DNA from: Angelakisella sp.
GTDB taxonomy: Bacteria; Bacillota; Clostridia; Oscillospirales; Ruminococcaceae
Assembly: GCA_020024555.1 (NCBI GenBank)
Contig: JAHHTQ010000008.1
Coordinates: 1-63,288, forward strand
Length of the DNA stretch: 63,288 bases
Reading direction: 5' to 3'
How positions within the stretch are numbered: the first letter of the stretch is position 1; every line of letters starts with the position of its first letter. Shown piece after piece: positions 18,130-26,631 of this stretch. Made by a program: the position numbers and the translations under genes. The notes under the pieces are model-generated. The model made no database searches. It was not told where the DNA came from and saw only the letters and a program-made list of their open reading frames with translations.

Positions 18130-18403
18130 AAATTCAAATTTAGGCAAGATTATTAAACTACTTTCCTTTATTCTAACTTTGTTTTTAATCTTTTATTTCA
18201 TATATATACAGTCAGATATCGATAAAATGGAAAAGGAACTTAACGATGTTACAAATGCTGTTATACATGAAAATTTAAAAAATAATGATTATAAATTGAC
18301 ACTGAAAGACCAGCAAAAATTACTGGAACGATTGGCAAGAGAAAAACTTGACTATGCTCACCCGGAAGAACGGGTATTTGTAGACGCTTCGGGAATACAA
18401 TAA
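18107..18403 (+). CDS. divIC: Septum formation initiator DivIC/FtsB family
   Basis: 98-residue bitopic membrane protein: a short basic cytoplasmic N-terminus, one membrane helix (about 15-35), then an extracytoplasmic coiled coil (DIDKMEKELNDVTNAV) and a C-terminal segment LARLEKLDYAHPEERVF-like in which LAREKLDYAHPEERVF is visible. DivIC/FtsB acts in the divisome with FtsL and DivIB/FtsQ. The start is TTG, placed after AGAGGG inside yabQ. Its position after yabPQ matches Bacillus. Confidence 0.9.
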   Translation: MKKSYKIKNSNLGKIIKLLSFILTLFLIFYFIYIQSDIDKMEKELNDVTNAVIHENLKNNDYKLTLKDQQKLLERLAREKLDYAHPEERVFVDASGIQ

Positions 18404-18460
18404 AACAATGTGGCATTAAACAGATAAACTGTTTAAAATAAAAGAGAGGATTATTTATGT

Positions 18461-18907
18461 ATGCAATTAGAATTAGGGAAAGTTTTTGAAGGTAAAATTT
18501 CAAAAATAATGAATTATGGGGCATTTGTTGACTTTGACGGAGGTGCGTCAGGAATGATACACATATCCGAAATATCAAAAAATTACATAAAGGATATAAA
18601 TGACCATATAAAATTGGGTGATATTGTAAAAGTTAAAGTTATAGGAATTGATGATAGAAATAAGGTAAGCTTGTCTTTAAAAGATGCTCAGACTGATAAT
18701 CAAGACAGTAAACCGAAACTAAGCAATAATAAAAAATATGAACAAAAATCTTATGTCCCACGTTCATTTGCAAAGCCTGATCCCCCATCAACCGGAGATG
18801 CTTTTGAAGACTTGATGAATAAATTTAAAAAGAGAAGCGATGATATTCAGTCTGACCTAAAAAGAATAAGCGATCCAAGAAAAGGTACAAACAGACGCAG
18901 TTATTAA
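18461..18907 (+). CDS. yabR: S1 RNA-binding domain protein YabR
   Basis: 148 residues: one S1 domain (1-74), with GKVFEGKISKIMNYGAFVDF, GMIHISEIS and VKVKVIGIDDRNKVSLSLK, then a basic, low-complexity tail ending in RKGTNRRSY. S1 domains bind RNA; YabR-type proteins are linked to ribosomes and general stress. GAGAGGA precedes the ATG at 18461; an earlier ATG at 18457 is in another frame. It closes the sporulation/division cluster. Confidence 0.9.
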   Translation: MQLELGKVFEGKISKIMNYGAFVDFDGGASGMIHISEISKNYIKDINDHIKLGDIVKVKVIGIDDRNKVSLSLKDAQTDNQDSKPKLSNNKKYEQKSYVPRSFAKPDPPSTGDAFEDLMNKFKKRSDDIQSDLKRISDPRKGTNRRSY

Positions 18908-18912
18908 TAATT

Positions 18913-18967
18913 ATAAAAAAGAGGTATCTGATATTGTGTTATATATCAGGTACCTCTCTTGTTATTT
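18913..18967. terminator. Bidirectional terminator between yabR and prs
   Basis: GAGGTATCTGATAT pairs with ATATCAGGTACCTC, flanked by an A-run on the left and a T-rich run on the right, serving both convergent genes. Confidence 0.82.
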
Positions 18968-18981
18968 AAGATTATAATTTA

Positions 18982-20121
18982 TTATTTACGTTCTTTTAAA
19001 AGCAGTTTTATCTTTTCAATAGGATCTACAATGCTGCTTATTGAAATATTGTGGTTGATTGCAGCTATAAAATAAGCAATATATTTTGATACATCTACTT
19101 CGTGGAACCATTCTCTTGATTTTAGTTGAGGGGTTAGGTATGTCAAGTTACTGCCGAATACACCTGCTAGCATACCTTTTTCGTATGCCTCATCAAATTT
19201 TTCCAAACCATTTGTAAAGATTGAATATGTTGCATAAGCATAAATATTTTTTGCATTTTTGTTTTTCAGTTCGTAAGCAATGTCAAGCATAGATTCACCT
19301 GATGAAATAATATCATCTGTAATAAACACATCTTTGCCTTCAACTGACGCGCCTAGATATTCATGAGCTACTATTGGGTTTCTGCCGTTTACAATTCTTG
19401 AATAATCACGGCGTTTGTAGAACATACCCAAATCTACTCCCAAAACAGACGCATAGTACATATTACGTGACATAGCGCCTTCATCAGGGCTTACTACCAT
19501 AAAGTTATCACGGCTGAAAGAAATATTGGGGAAATCACGCAAAAAGGCTTTAAGTACTTGATATGTTGGCATTACGTTATCCATACCCATTAGAGGAACT
19601 GCATTTTGTACACGTGGGTCGTGAGCGTCAAATGTAACAACATTCTCTACACCCATTTTTTCAAGCTCTTGCAATGCAAAAGCGCAATCCAAAGATTCTC
19701 TGTAATTTCTTCTATGTTGACGTCCGCCGTATAGCATAGGCATAATAACGTTTATTCTTGCCGCCTTACCGCTTGTGGCTTGTATAAGTCTCTTTAAATC
19801 TTGAAAATGATCATCAGGAGACATATGATTTTCATAACCGAAAAGATTATATGTGCAACTGTAATTACCTGTATCAACTATAAAGTATAGGTCATCGCCA
19901 CGAACTGTTGATTTTATCAATCCTTTTGAGTCTCCCGAAGAAAAACGAGGGCATTCATTTTCAATTAAAAATGTATCTACATCTTTTCCTGCTTCTTTTG
20001 ACCATTCAACCAAATAAGCATTTATTTTTTCACCAAGCTCACGTGTTCCCTCCATTGAAATTATACCCAGAGGAGCAGTATTGTTTTGTTCCTTAGCAAA
20101 AATTGTTGAACCTTCAGACAT
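18982..20121 (-). CDS. prs: Ribose-phosphate pyrophosphokinase
   Basis: Makes PRPP from ribose 5-phosphate and ATP for nucleotide, His and Trp synthesis. The 379-residue protein is longer than the usual 315, with an N-terminal extension (about 1-75) and an insert; this longer form occurs in Clostridia. Two phosphoribosyltransferase-type folds are present. The PRPP loop VFITDDIISSGESMLD lies near residue 280, and the Mg/ATP region MPMLYGGRQHRR near 125. GGAGA precedes the ATG. Monocistronic. Confidence 0.92.
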   Translation of the reverse strand: MSEGSTIFAKEQNNTAPLGIISMEGTRELGEKINAYLVEWSKEAGKDVDTFLIENECPRFSSGDSKGLIKSTVRGDDLYFIVDTGNYSCTYNLFGYENHMSPDDHFQDLKRLIQATSGKAARINVIMPMLYGGRQHRRNYRESLDCAFALQELEKMGVENVVTFDAHDPRVQNAVPLMGMDNVMPTYQVLKAFLRDFPNISFSRDNFMVVSPDEGAMSRNMYYASVLGVDLGMFYKRRDYSRIVNGRNPIVAHEYLGASVEGKDVFITDDIISSGESMLDIAYELKNKNAKNIYAYATYSIFTNGLEKFDEAYEKGMLAGVFGSNLTYLTPQLKSREWFHEVDVSKYIAYFIAAINHNISISSIVDPIEKIKLLLKERK

Positions 20122-20323
20122 AATAAATCTCCAATCTCTAATTTGTAATTATTTAATTGCTTTTGTTGAGTATTTGTATAACAAAACAACAACATAACAT
20201 TTAGTTATAGAATAACACAATTATGCTCTGTTTTTCAACATCTAATATGTGCAAAACTAGTTGCCAAAATGTTATTTTTTTGTTGTATTTAGCTGTATAA
20301 TGTCTATTTATTATTAATTATGT

Positions 20324-20358
20324 AAAAAAAGAGCATATTTCCACTATGCCCTTTTTTG
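20324..20358. terminator. Bidirectional terminator after gdhA
   Basis: AAAAAAGAGCATA pairs with TATGCCCTTTTTT (one G-U pair), with A and T runs on both sides. It ends the gdhA transcript on the minus strand. Confidence 0.85.
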
Positions 20359-20375
20359 TACATATTAAATTATGG

Positions 20376-21728
20376 TTAATACGCCACACCTTGCGCAATC
20401 ATCGAATCACAAATTTTTATAAAACCTGCAATATTGGCGCCGGAAACCAAATCTCCGGCTGTTGCATATTCTTCTGATGCTTTATATGCGCTTGCAAATA
20501 TATTCTTCATTATTTCTTGCAACTTTGTATCAACTTCTTCAAATGTCCAACTGTATCGCATTGAGTTTTGGCTCATTTCGAGTCCTGATGTAGCAACACC
20601 GCCTGCGTTTGCGGCTTTTGCGGGCGCAAACAATACATTATTCGATTGGAAAACGAGGACTGCCTCAGGAGTTGAAGGCATATTCGCGCCCTCTGCCACA
20701 ACGAAACAACCGTTCTTTACAAGCGCCTCCGCTCCCTCTTTGTCAAGCTCATTTTGTGTCGCACACGGTAGAGCTATATCACATGGAACTGTCCATATAT
20801 TTTTGCAACCTTCTGTATATTTCGCTGTCGGTTTGTAATTTAGATATTCAAATATTCTCTTGCGTTCCACTTCTTTTATTTGTTTTATTATATCCAAATC
20901 AATACCGTTTTCATCATAAATATATCCATTGGAGTCGCTCATTGCCACAACTGTTGCGCCAAATGACTTTGCTTTTTCAGCCGCATATATCGCAACATTT
21001 CCTGAACCCGATATTACTACTTTTTTACCACTGAAACTGTCATTTTTCATTTTTGAAAGCATTTCCTGAGTGAAATAACACAGTCCGTAACCTGTGGCTT
21101 GCTTGCGTCCCAAACTTCCGCCATAAGTTAAACCTTTACCTGTAAGCACACCTGTATAGTTATTGACTATTCTCTTATACTGTCCAAACAAATAACCTAT
21201 TTCTCTTGCACCTACACCTATATCACCTGCGGGAACATCGACATCTGCGCCGATATGGCGGTATAGCTCTGTCATAAAGCTTTGGCAAAAACGCATTATT
21301 TCATTGTCACTCTTACCTTTGGGATCAAAGTCGCTGCCACCCTTTCCGCCACCCATTGGCAGTCCTGTCAAACTGTTCTTAAAACATTGTTCAAAACCTA
21401 AAAATTTAATTATACTGTCGTTTACAGACGGGTGAAAACGAAGTCCGCCCTTGTATGGTCCTATTGCTGAATTAAACTGTACACGATAGCCACGGTTTAC
21501 GCAAACTTTACCATTATCTGCCACCCAAGCCACTTTAAATGTAATGAAACGCTCCGGCTCAACCAAACGCTCGATTATTCCGTTCTTCTCTATATCAGGT
21601 CTTTTTTCAACTACCGGTTCAAGTGATGTAAGAACTTCCTTTACTGCCTGAATAAACTCGGGTTGCGTACTGTTCTTTTCACAAACTGTGGCAAATACCT
21701 GTTGCAAATATGTATTTTTAAAACTCAT
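20376..21728 (-). CDS. gdhA: NADP-type glutamate dehydrogenase
   Basis: Reductive amination of 2-oxoglutarate to glutamate; assimilates ammonium. The 450-residue length is that of hexameric class I enzymes. Substrate motifs GPYKGGLRFHPSVN (near 95) and PMGGGKGGSDFDPKGKS (near 125, catalytic Lys) are present, as is the Rossmann motif VVISGSGNVAIYAAEKA (near 235) with serine at the 2'-phosphate side (SDSNGY), which suggests NADPH use. GGGGGA precedes the ATG. Monocistronic. Confidence 0.96.
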   Translation of the reverse strand: MSFKNTYLQQVFATVCEKNSTQPEFIQAVKEVLTSLEPVVEKRPDIEKNGIIERLVEPERFITFKVAWVADNGKVCVNRGYRVQFNSAIGPYKGGLRFHPSVNDSIIKFLGFEQCFKNSLTGLPMGGGKGGSDFDPKGKSDNEIMRFCQSFMTELYRHIGADVDVPAGDIGVGAREIGYLFGQYKRIVNNYTGVLTGKGLTYGGSLGRKQATGYGLCYFTQEMLSKMKNDSFSGKKVVISGSGNVAIYAAEKAKSFGATVVAMSDSNGYIYDENGIDLDIIKQIKEVERKRIFEYLNYKPTAKYTEGCKNIWTVPCDIALPCATQNELDKEGAEALVKNGCFVVAEGANMPSTPEAVLVFQSNNVLFAPAKAANAGGVATSGLEMSQNSMRYSWTFEEVDTKLQEIMKNIFASAYKASEEYATAGDLVSGANIAGFIKICDSMIAQGVAY

Positions 21729-21919
21729 ATATAATCCCCCAAAAAATAACTTTAATATCTTGTTAAACTATAACACAAAATTAAAAAAAACGCAATATTT
21801 TTTATTTAAACTTGCAAAATTTATTCTTTATACTACTTTTACTCACTTAATAAAAATATAATTTGATTTAATTTGCAATTTAATATTAATATTAAGTCAT
21901 ATATTATACATAAAAATAT

Positions 21920-21932
21920 TTTGATATTCAAA
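21920..21932. promoter_or_regulatory. FabT-like operator 1
   Basis: TTTGATATTCAAA: perfect 5-bp arms TTTGA/TCAAA with a 3-nt spacer, five nt upstream of the -35 box of the MarR gene. From memory this matches the TTTGA-N3-TCAAA box of streptococcal FabT. Confidence 0.65.
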
Positions 21933-21936
21933 CTAC

Positions 21937-21965
21937 TTGACAAATAAAAAAAGTTATGCTAGTAT
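21937..21965 (+). promoter_or_regulatory. Promoter of the FabT-like gene
   Basis: TTGACA at 21937-21942, 17-nt spacer, TAGTAT at 21960-21965. Confidence 0.8.
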
Positions 21966-21969
21966 TTAC

Positions 21970-21982
21970 TTCGAACTTCAAA
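21970..21982. promoter_or_regulatory. FabT-like operator 2
   Basis: TTCGAACTTCAAA: the same 5-3-5 architecture as operator 1 with one mismatch. It lies between the -10 box and the RBS, at a centre-to-centre distance of 50 bp from operator 1. Confidence 0.55.
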
Positions 21983-22004
21983 ATAAATTTGGTAGGTGGT
22001 ATTT

Positions 22005-22475
22005 ATGACAGATAAAAAAATTTTTTTAAATAAATTTTTAGTTGAAGTTTTTAATGAAATATTGCGTATAGAAGAATTTAGCCTCAATCAAAGTGAATTC
22101 AATGACCTGACAGTAAAAGAAATGCACGTTATAGAGGCTGTGGCTATATGCGAAGAGACAAACGACAATACTTCTTTGCAGATAGCCGAATACCTAGGAA
22201 TAGTCCCAGGGACACTATCCGTTTCCGTTAACTCGATAAGCCGCAAAGGCTACTTGCAACGGGTTAAAAGCGAACAAGATAAACGTGTTGTTTATTTGGA
22301 ACTAACAGAAAAAGGAAAACAGGCAAATGCTATACATTCCCTTTTTCACAGTAAAATGGTGGGATATGTTTTAGATGTCCTTACTCCTGAGGAAGCGTCT
22401 GTTTTTTGCAAAGGTTTGGGAAGTGTTGCGGCTTTCTTTAAATCACAACAAACAGAGTATGAAAGAAATAAATAA
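22005..22475 (+). CDS. MarR regulator resembling FabT
   Basis: 156 residues. Beyond the MarR fold it shares with streptococcal FabT (compared from memory) the N-terminal FNEILRIEEFSLNQSEFNDL-like helix, TVKEMHVIEAV, GTLSVSVNSISRKGYLQRV, the wing KSEQDKRVVYLELTEKG, and LFHSKMVGYVLD plus VFCKGLGSVAAFF at the C-terminus. FabT represses fatty-acid synthesis genes with acyl-ACP as co-repressor. I chose ATG at 22005, six nt after AGGTGG. The next gene encodes a DegV/FakB fatty-acid-binding protein, which supports a lipid role. No fab genes are in the window. Confidence 0.8.
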   Translation: MTDKKIFLNKFLVEVFNEILRIEEFSLNQSEFNDLTVKEMHVIEAVAICEETNDNTSLQIAEYLGIVPGTLSVSVNSISRKGYLQRVKSEQDKRVVYLELTEKGKQANAIHSLFHSKMVGYVLDVLTPEEASVFCKGLGSVAAFFKSQQTEYERNK

Positions 22476-22559
22476 ATTCTATTATCTCTTTCATCATTTA
22501 ACCCGAATACTGATTATTTTTCCATATAACTTTAAATTAACGAAAGAAGGACTTATATT

Positions 22560-23399
22560 ATGATTAAAATAATTGCGGACAGTACATGCGATATACCACA
22601 AGAGGAAGCCAAAAAGTTAGGTATTACCGTTATACCTCTTACAATAAATATTAACGGCAAGGTGTATCGTGACGGAGTTGATATAACAAATGCCGAATTT
22701 TACAAAGAACTTGCTTCTTCAAAGACCCTTCCCACAACATCACAGGTAAACCCTACATCATTTGAGGAAGCGATAAGACCTTTTTACGAAAACGGTGACG
22801 ACGTAATTGTTATAACACTTGCGTCAAAACTCAGCGCAACATATCAATCAGCCAATATTGCCAAAAATGAATTTGACGAAGGGCGTGTATTCGTTGTAGA
22901 TTCATGTTCTGTAAGCCTTGGCATTGCCCTACTTGTTAAATACGCAATTAAGCTATGCAACGAAACAAATTTATCGGCAAAAGAAATCGCAGATATTCTA
23001 CAAAAGAACACTGAAAAAATACAGGTTTTCGCTGTTATCAACACACTTGAATATCTTGTAAAGGGTGGTAGACTAAATTCAAAATTGGCGGTTATCGGCG
23101 GTATACTTAACCTATTACCTGTTGTACAAGTTAAAGACGGTGAAATTACACCTATTAAGAAAGTCCGAGGACACAATGCCGGTATGAAGGCGCTAAAAGA
23201 ATTATGCGAAAATTACAGTATTGATTTTGAAAAAGGAATAGCCATAGGTAACGCTGACGCACAGGACAGAATCAATGCTTATTATGAATATTTAAAAGAC
23301 AGCTTTGGCAATGCTGAAATTATAAATATGGAAATAGGCAGCGCTATTGGCACACACTCAGGGCCGGGAGTCATCGGTATTGCATTCTTTAATAAATAA
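22560..23399 (+). CDS. DegV/FakB family fatty-acid-binding protein
   Basis: 279 residues of the DegV fold: IIADSTCDIPQEEAKKLGI at the N-terminus, TTSQVNPTSFEEAI, VITLASKLSATYQSAN, VVDSCSVSLGIALLV, and a C-terminal AIGTHSGPGVIGIAF. The conserved Ser/Thr and His residues that bind the fatty-acid carboxylate in FakB proteins are visible (TSQ; THSGPG). FakB presents fatty acids to FakA kinase. GAAGGA precedes the ATG. It follows the FabT-like gene by 84 nt and is probably co-transcribed. No fakA is seen. Confidence 0.93.
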   Translation: MIKIIADSTCDIPQEEAKKLGITVIPLTININGKVYRDGVDITNAEFYKELASSKTLPTTSQVNPTSFEEAIRPFYENGDDVIVITLASKLSATYQSANIAKNEFDEGRVFVVDSCSVSLGIALLVKYAIKLCNETNLSAKEIADILQKNTEKIQVFAVINTLEYLVKGGRLNSKLAVIGGILNLLPVVQVKDGEITPIKKVRGHNAGMKALKELCENYSIDFEKGIAIGNADAQDRINAYYEYLKDSFGNAEIINMEIGSAIGTHSGPGVIGIAFFNK

Positions 23400-23412
23400 A
23401 AATAATTTGATG

Positions 23413-23465
23413 AAAATAAGTCTATGTTCTTCTCTTAACAGAACATAGACTTATTTTTATTTTTT
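23413..23465. terminator. Bidirectional terminator between degV and yfhO
   Basis: AAAATAAGTCTATGTTCT pairs perfectly with AGAACATAGACTTATTTT, flanked by T-rich sequence on the right and the A-rich arm on the left. Confidence 0.9.
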
Positions 23466-25856
23466 ATTAAGTTTATTTTCTCTATATCTTATCAATATCC
23501 ATAACAAGATAAAAACAGTTAGAGAGACAAGACTTATTACAAGTCCCACTGACAACCCATAAGTCTTATACACAAACTTTATTGCGCTGTTTCCTTTTGG
23601 AACACGCACTGCCATAAAACCTACGCTTGCATTTTCAATAGTCGCTTCTTCCCCATTTACATAGGCTGTCCACCCTTTTTCATAGGGAACACTGAAAAAT
23701 ACAAGTCTGTCCCTATCATAATCTGTTGTGGCTGTAAAGCCTTCTTTCGTAACCTCAAATGTTTTGCAAGATAATCTTCTTCTCTCCTCTGCCGCAGATG
23801 ATATTTCATAATCGTATGACTTCATCATAATTTCATCATCTGCTTTTTCTAATATATCTTTGTTGCGTTCTATCGCATCATCGGTTAAATATACGCTATT
23901 TAACATACTGCGTGAACGTGTTGGTTTTGAAAGACTTTCCCACTGCGTAGCGTCTATATAATAATCATAGGCAAAGCCCATTGGTATATAATTGATATTT
24001 TCGTAGATATCATAACCGAAGCGATTTTCTCTGAATACAAAATCCTGCATAGGCTCTTTTTCTTCTTCTGTTTCTTTAATATACAAATATTTTACAGATA
24101 ATAAGGCGCGAAGCTCCACATATTTTACATCAGGTTTTGAAGATACGTCTCGCTTTACGCCAATTTCCGGATAAAAATTCATCAGCGATGCCGGTACTAT
24201 GCTGTGAAATGTTTGTATATTCGGCATATTCCAGTACATACCTATATTATCATTACCTTTATATATATCTATTCTGTAAAATTCTTTTTCATCTTCATCT
24301 AATCGCATTTTGTCCCTTGCAGGCAGTGCGGTTTCTGTTATCCATTTATTATTTGGATAGGATAGCTTTCCTATTGACAGGGTAGAGCAACCATAGAGAG
24401 TACAGCCCACTAAAATCAAAACCGTTAAGTTTCTTGTAAACTTCTCACGATTTTTATAAAAGAGCAACAATAATGTAAGTGTAAAGCCGATAAGTGTTAT
24501 CAGCGCCGTTGATATAAATATATCCGCATAGCGATATGTTCCTATCTTCCAGCCGTCATCATTTTTTGATGGCGTAAGTCCTACCATTGTAAGAACTATA
24601 ACAAAAACAATTGCTGTATACTTTACTCCTTTTATAAGGTCAACATCACCTGTAACAAAGCTTTCACCTGTTGACTCATTATATATTCTGTTTTGCGGAT
24701 TATATTCGCTTTCATCAAAAGCTTTTGCAGTCGCAAGAACCATTATCAGTGTCGGCATATAGAACCAACGTGTATAATATGAATTATTGAGCATTACAAA
24801 TAAGTGGTTTAACATAGGAACAAATGCGAATACCGCCGATACAATAAGCATATTCTTTATCCAACTTTTCTTTTTGGAGAGACAAAAGGCAAGTACGCCA
24901 ACCATACCGAAAATAGGTATATAAGCGGCCATAGATGACCACTGTCCGCCGTGGTCGGGAAACCAGTTATTGAGCGCAGGCATATCGGGTGAAAAGAATA
25001 TGGAGTGCAATATACCCAAATAACGTTGGGGATTACTGTAATACCACAAACCTGTGCCATTAATAATACTGTCTGCTCCCACACGCGTATTTCCGGTAAT
25101 CGCAAGAACCGACGGCAAGAACACGACCATTGACATAGACATTCCGAGTATAACCTCTATCGCAAGACTAACTGTTTTTTTGAAATTTACACGAACTTGT
25201 CTGTCTGTGAGCCTTACAAAAAAGTACATTGCCACAAAGACTGCCTCGCCAATAAAAAACCAGTAATTTACAATAGCATTAACTGTAATACCGAGAGTAA
25301 AATATCCCCATTTATTTTCTGTAAGTGATTTTTCCAGACCGATTAATAATAAAGGAAAAAATACTATCGCCTCATGAAAATGATTAAAAAACACATTGTA
25401 CATACTAAATCCGGAAAAAGCATACAAAAATGAAAACAGCATTGCAAAGTGCCTGTTTTTTAAAAACCTTTTGATATACAAAAATGCGGTAACGCTTGCA
25501 CAGGCAAATTTTAATACCAACAGCGGCGCCATAAGATACGGTGTGGCAGTTGCAGGAAAAAACAGAGTCAACCAAAAGAAAGGGCTGAATAATAAATAAA
25601 AGCTATATGACCCTACAAAATTCACACCCAAATCCGTATGCCAATTCCAACCAAAATTACCGCTTCGTACCGCCTCATTGGCTAATTGATAGAATGGTAT
25701 TTGCTGCACATTGAAATCACCGTAATAAAGAAATAATCCTTTATCATAAATAACGTATGGCAAAAACATAACCGTTGCCATCAAAAGTCCTAATAAAAAT
25801 ACATTAAGTACTTGTTTTTTTTCATTTGTACTTTTGGTTAAAATCGTCACTCTCAA
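23457..25856 (-). CDS. YfhO family membrane protein
   Basis: 799 residues with about a dozen membrane segments from residue 20 to 480, an extracytoplasmic domain (about 490-760) and a last membrane helix (about 768-788) ahead of the tail RYRENKLNKK. The family hallmarks are YGDFNVQQIPFYQLANEAVR, WNWHTDLGVNF and SYSFYLLFSPFFWL. YfhO proteins are GT-C-like; in Bacillus YfhO is linked to lipoteichoic-acid glycosylation. The start is either TTG at 25856 or GTG at 25850, both after AAAGGAG. The sugar or lipid handled here is unknown. Monocistronic. Confidence 0.88.
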   Translation of the reverse strand: MRVTILTKSTNEKKQVLNVFLLGLLMATVMFLPYVIYDKGLFLYYGDFNVQQIPFYQLANEAVRSGNFGWNWHTDLGVNFVGSYSFYLLFSPFFWLTLFFPATATPYLMAPLLVLKFACASVTAFLYIKRFLKNRHFAMLFSFLYAFSGFSMYNVFFNHFHEAIVFFPLLLIGLEKSLTENKWGYFTLGITVNAIVNYWFFIGEAVFVAMYFFVRLTDRQVRVNFKKTVSLAIEVILGMSMSMVVFLPSVLAITGNTRVGADSIINGTGLWYYSNPQRYLGILHSIFFSPDMPALNNWFPDHGGQWSSMAAYIPIFGMVGVLAFCLSKKKSWIKNMLIVSAVFAFVPMLNHLFVMLNNSYYTRWFYMPTLIMVLATAKAFDESEYNPQNRIYNESTGESFVTGDVDLIKGVKYTAIVFVIVLTMVGLTPSKNDDGWKIGTYRYADIFISTALITLIGFTLTLLLLFYKNREKFTRNLTVLILVGCTLYGCSTLSIGKLSYPNNKWITETALPARDKMRLDEDEKEFYRIDIYKGNDNIGMYWNMPNIQTFHSIVPASLMNFYPEIGVKRDVSSKPDVKYVELRALLSVKYLYIKETEEEKEPMQDFVFRENRFGYDIYENINYIPMGFAYDYYIDATQWESLSKPTRSRSMLNSVYLTDDAIERNKDILEKADDEIMMKSYDYEISSAAEERRRLSCKTFEVTKEGFTATTDYDRDRLVFFSVPYEKGWTAYVNGEEATIENASVGFMAVRVPKGNSAIKFVYKTYGLSVGLVISLVSLTVFILLWILIRYRENKLNKK

Positions 25857-26018
25857 AAAACTCCTTTATGTAAAATAAAATTGATATTGTTATTTATATA
25901 AAATATATAATAAAAACATATAATTAATTATATATTTTGGTTGCTTTTAACACGAATTTTTGATATAATATAATCATAGTAATCAGTATAATTAAAAAAG
26001 GGAAAGGTGAATTTATAT

Positions 26019-26528
26019 ATGTTTGGAAATTGTAATATTATTAATCAAAATAAATATCTCCACATTGATATTTGCTCTCCTGTTGATGGCGATGTTATAC
26101 CATTAAATCAAATAGATGACCCATATTTTAAATCAGGCAAACTTGGTCAAGGCGCTGCCGTTATTCCCAAAAACGGCAAAATATACGCGCCTGCCGACAG
26201 TACTGTCGCCGCAATTTTTAATACGGGGCATGCAATCATTTTAAAAACATACAGCGGCGTAGATTTGCTGATACATATTGGTATTGATACTGTAAAACTT
26301 AAAGGAGAAGGTTTTAAAATACATTGTCAAAAAGGCGATAACGTAAAGACCGGTGATTTACTTATAGAAGTTGACCTTGACTTACTCGAAAAACAAGGAT
26401 ATAACACAACAATACCTATTATCGTGTGTAATTCAGAAGAATACAGTGACATAATATTAAAAAACTTTGGATATGTCAACGCTTTAACTTCTGTCTTAAC
26501 CCTACAAACAGCGGAAAGTAACCAATAA
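26019..26528 (+). CDS. Orphan PTS EIIA, glucose family (Crr-like)
   Basis: 169-residue single-domain EIIA. The phosphorylation site is His86 in LLIHIGIDTVKLKGEGF, and the second active-site His lies in FNTGHAIIL. The start at 26019 (ATG) is chosen over an in-frame GTG at 26007 that overlaps GGGAAAGG. It stands alone, facing ftsZ, with no EIIB/EIIC beside it. It is a second copy of the family: the PTS operon at 36-41 kb has its own EIIA. It may serve an EIICB elsewhere or act as a regulator. Confidence 0.93.
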   Translation: MFGNCNIINQNKYLHIDICSPVDGDVIPLNQIDDPYFKSGKLGQGAAVIPKNGKIYAPADSTVAAIFNTGHAIILKTYSGVDLLIHIGIDTVKLKGEGFKIHCQKGDNVKTGDLLIEVDLDLLEKQGYNTTIPIIVCNSEEYSDIILKNFGYVNALTSVLTLQTAESNQ

Positions 26529-26536
26529 ACTCTATA

Positions 26537-26594
26537 AACAACAAACAATTCAAAAAACCACAAAATCGGTAATCTGAATTGTTTGTTGTTTTAA
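26537..26594. terminator. Bidirectional terminator between EIIA and ftsZ
   Basis: AACAACAAACAATTCA pairs with TGAATTGTTTGTTGTT; T-rich flanks in both directions serve both convergent genes. Confidence 0.85.
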
Positions 26595-26631
26595 TATTTA
26601 ATTAATATATCTTAAATTAAGCAGTTTAATA

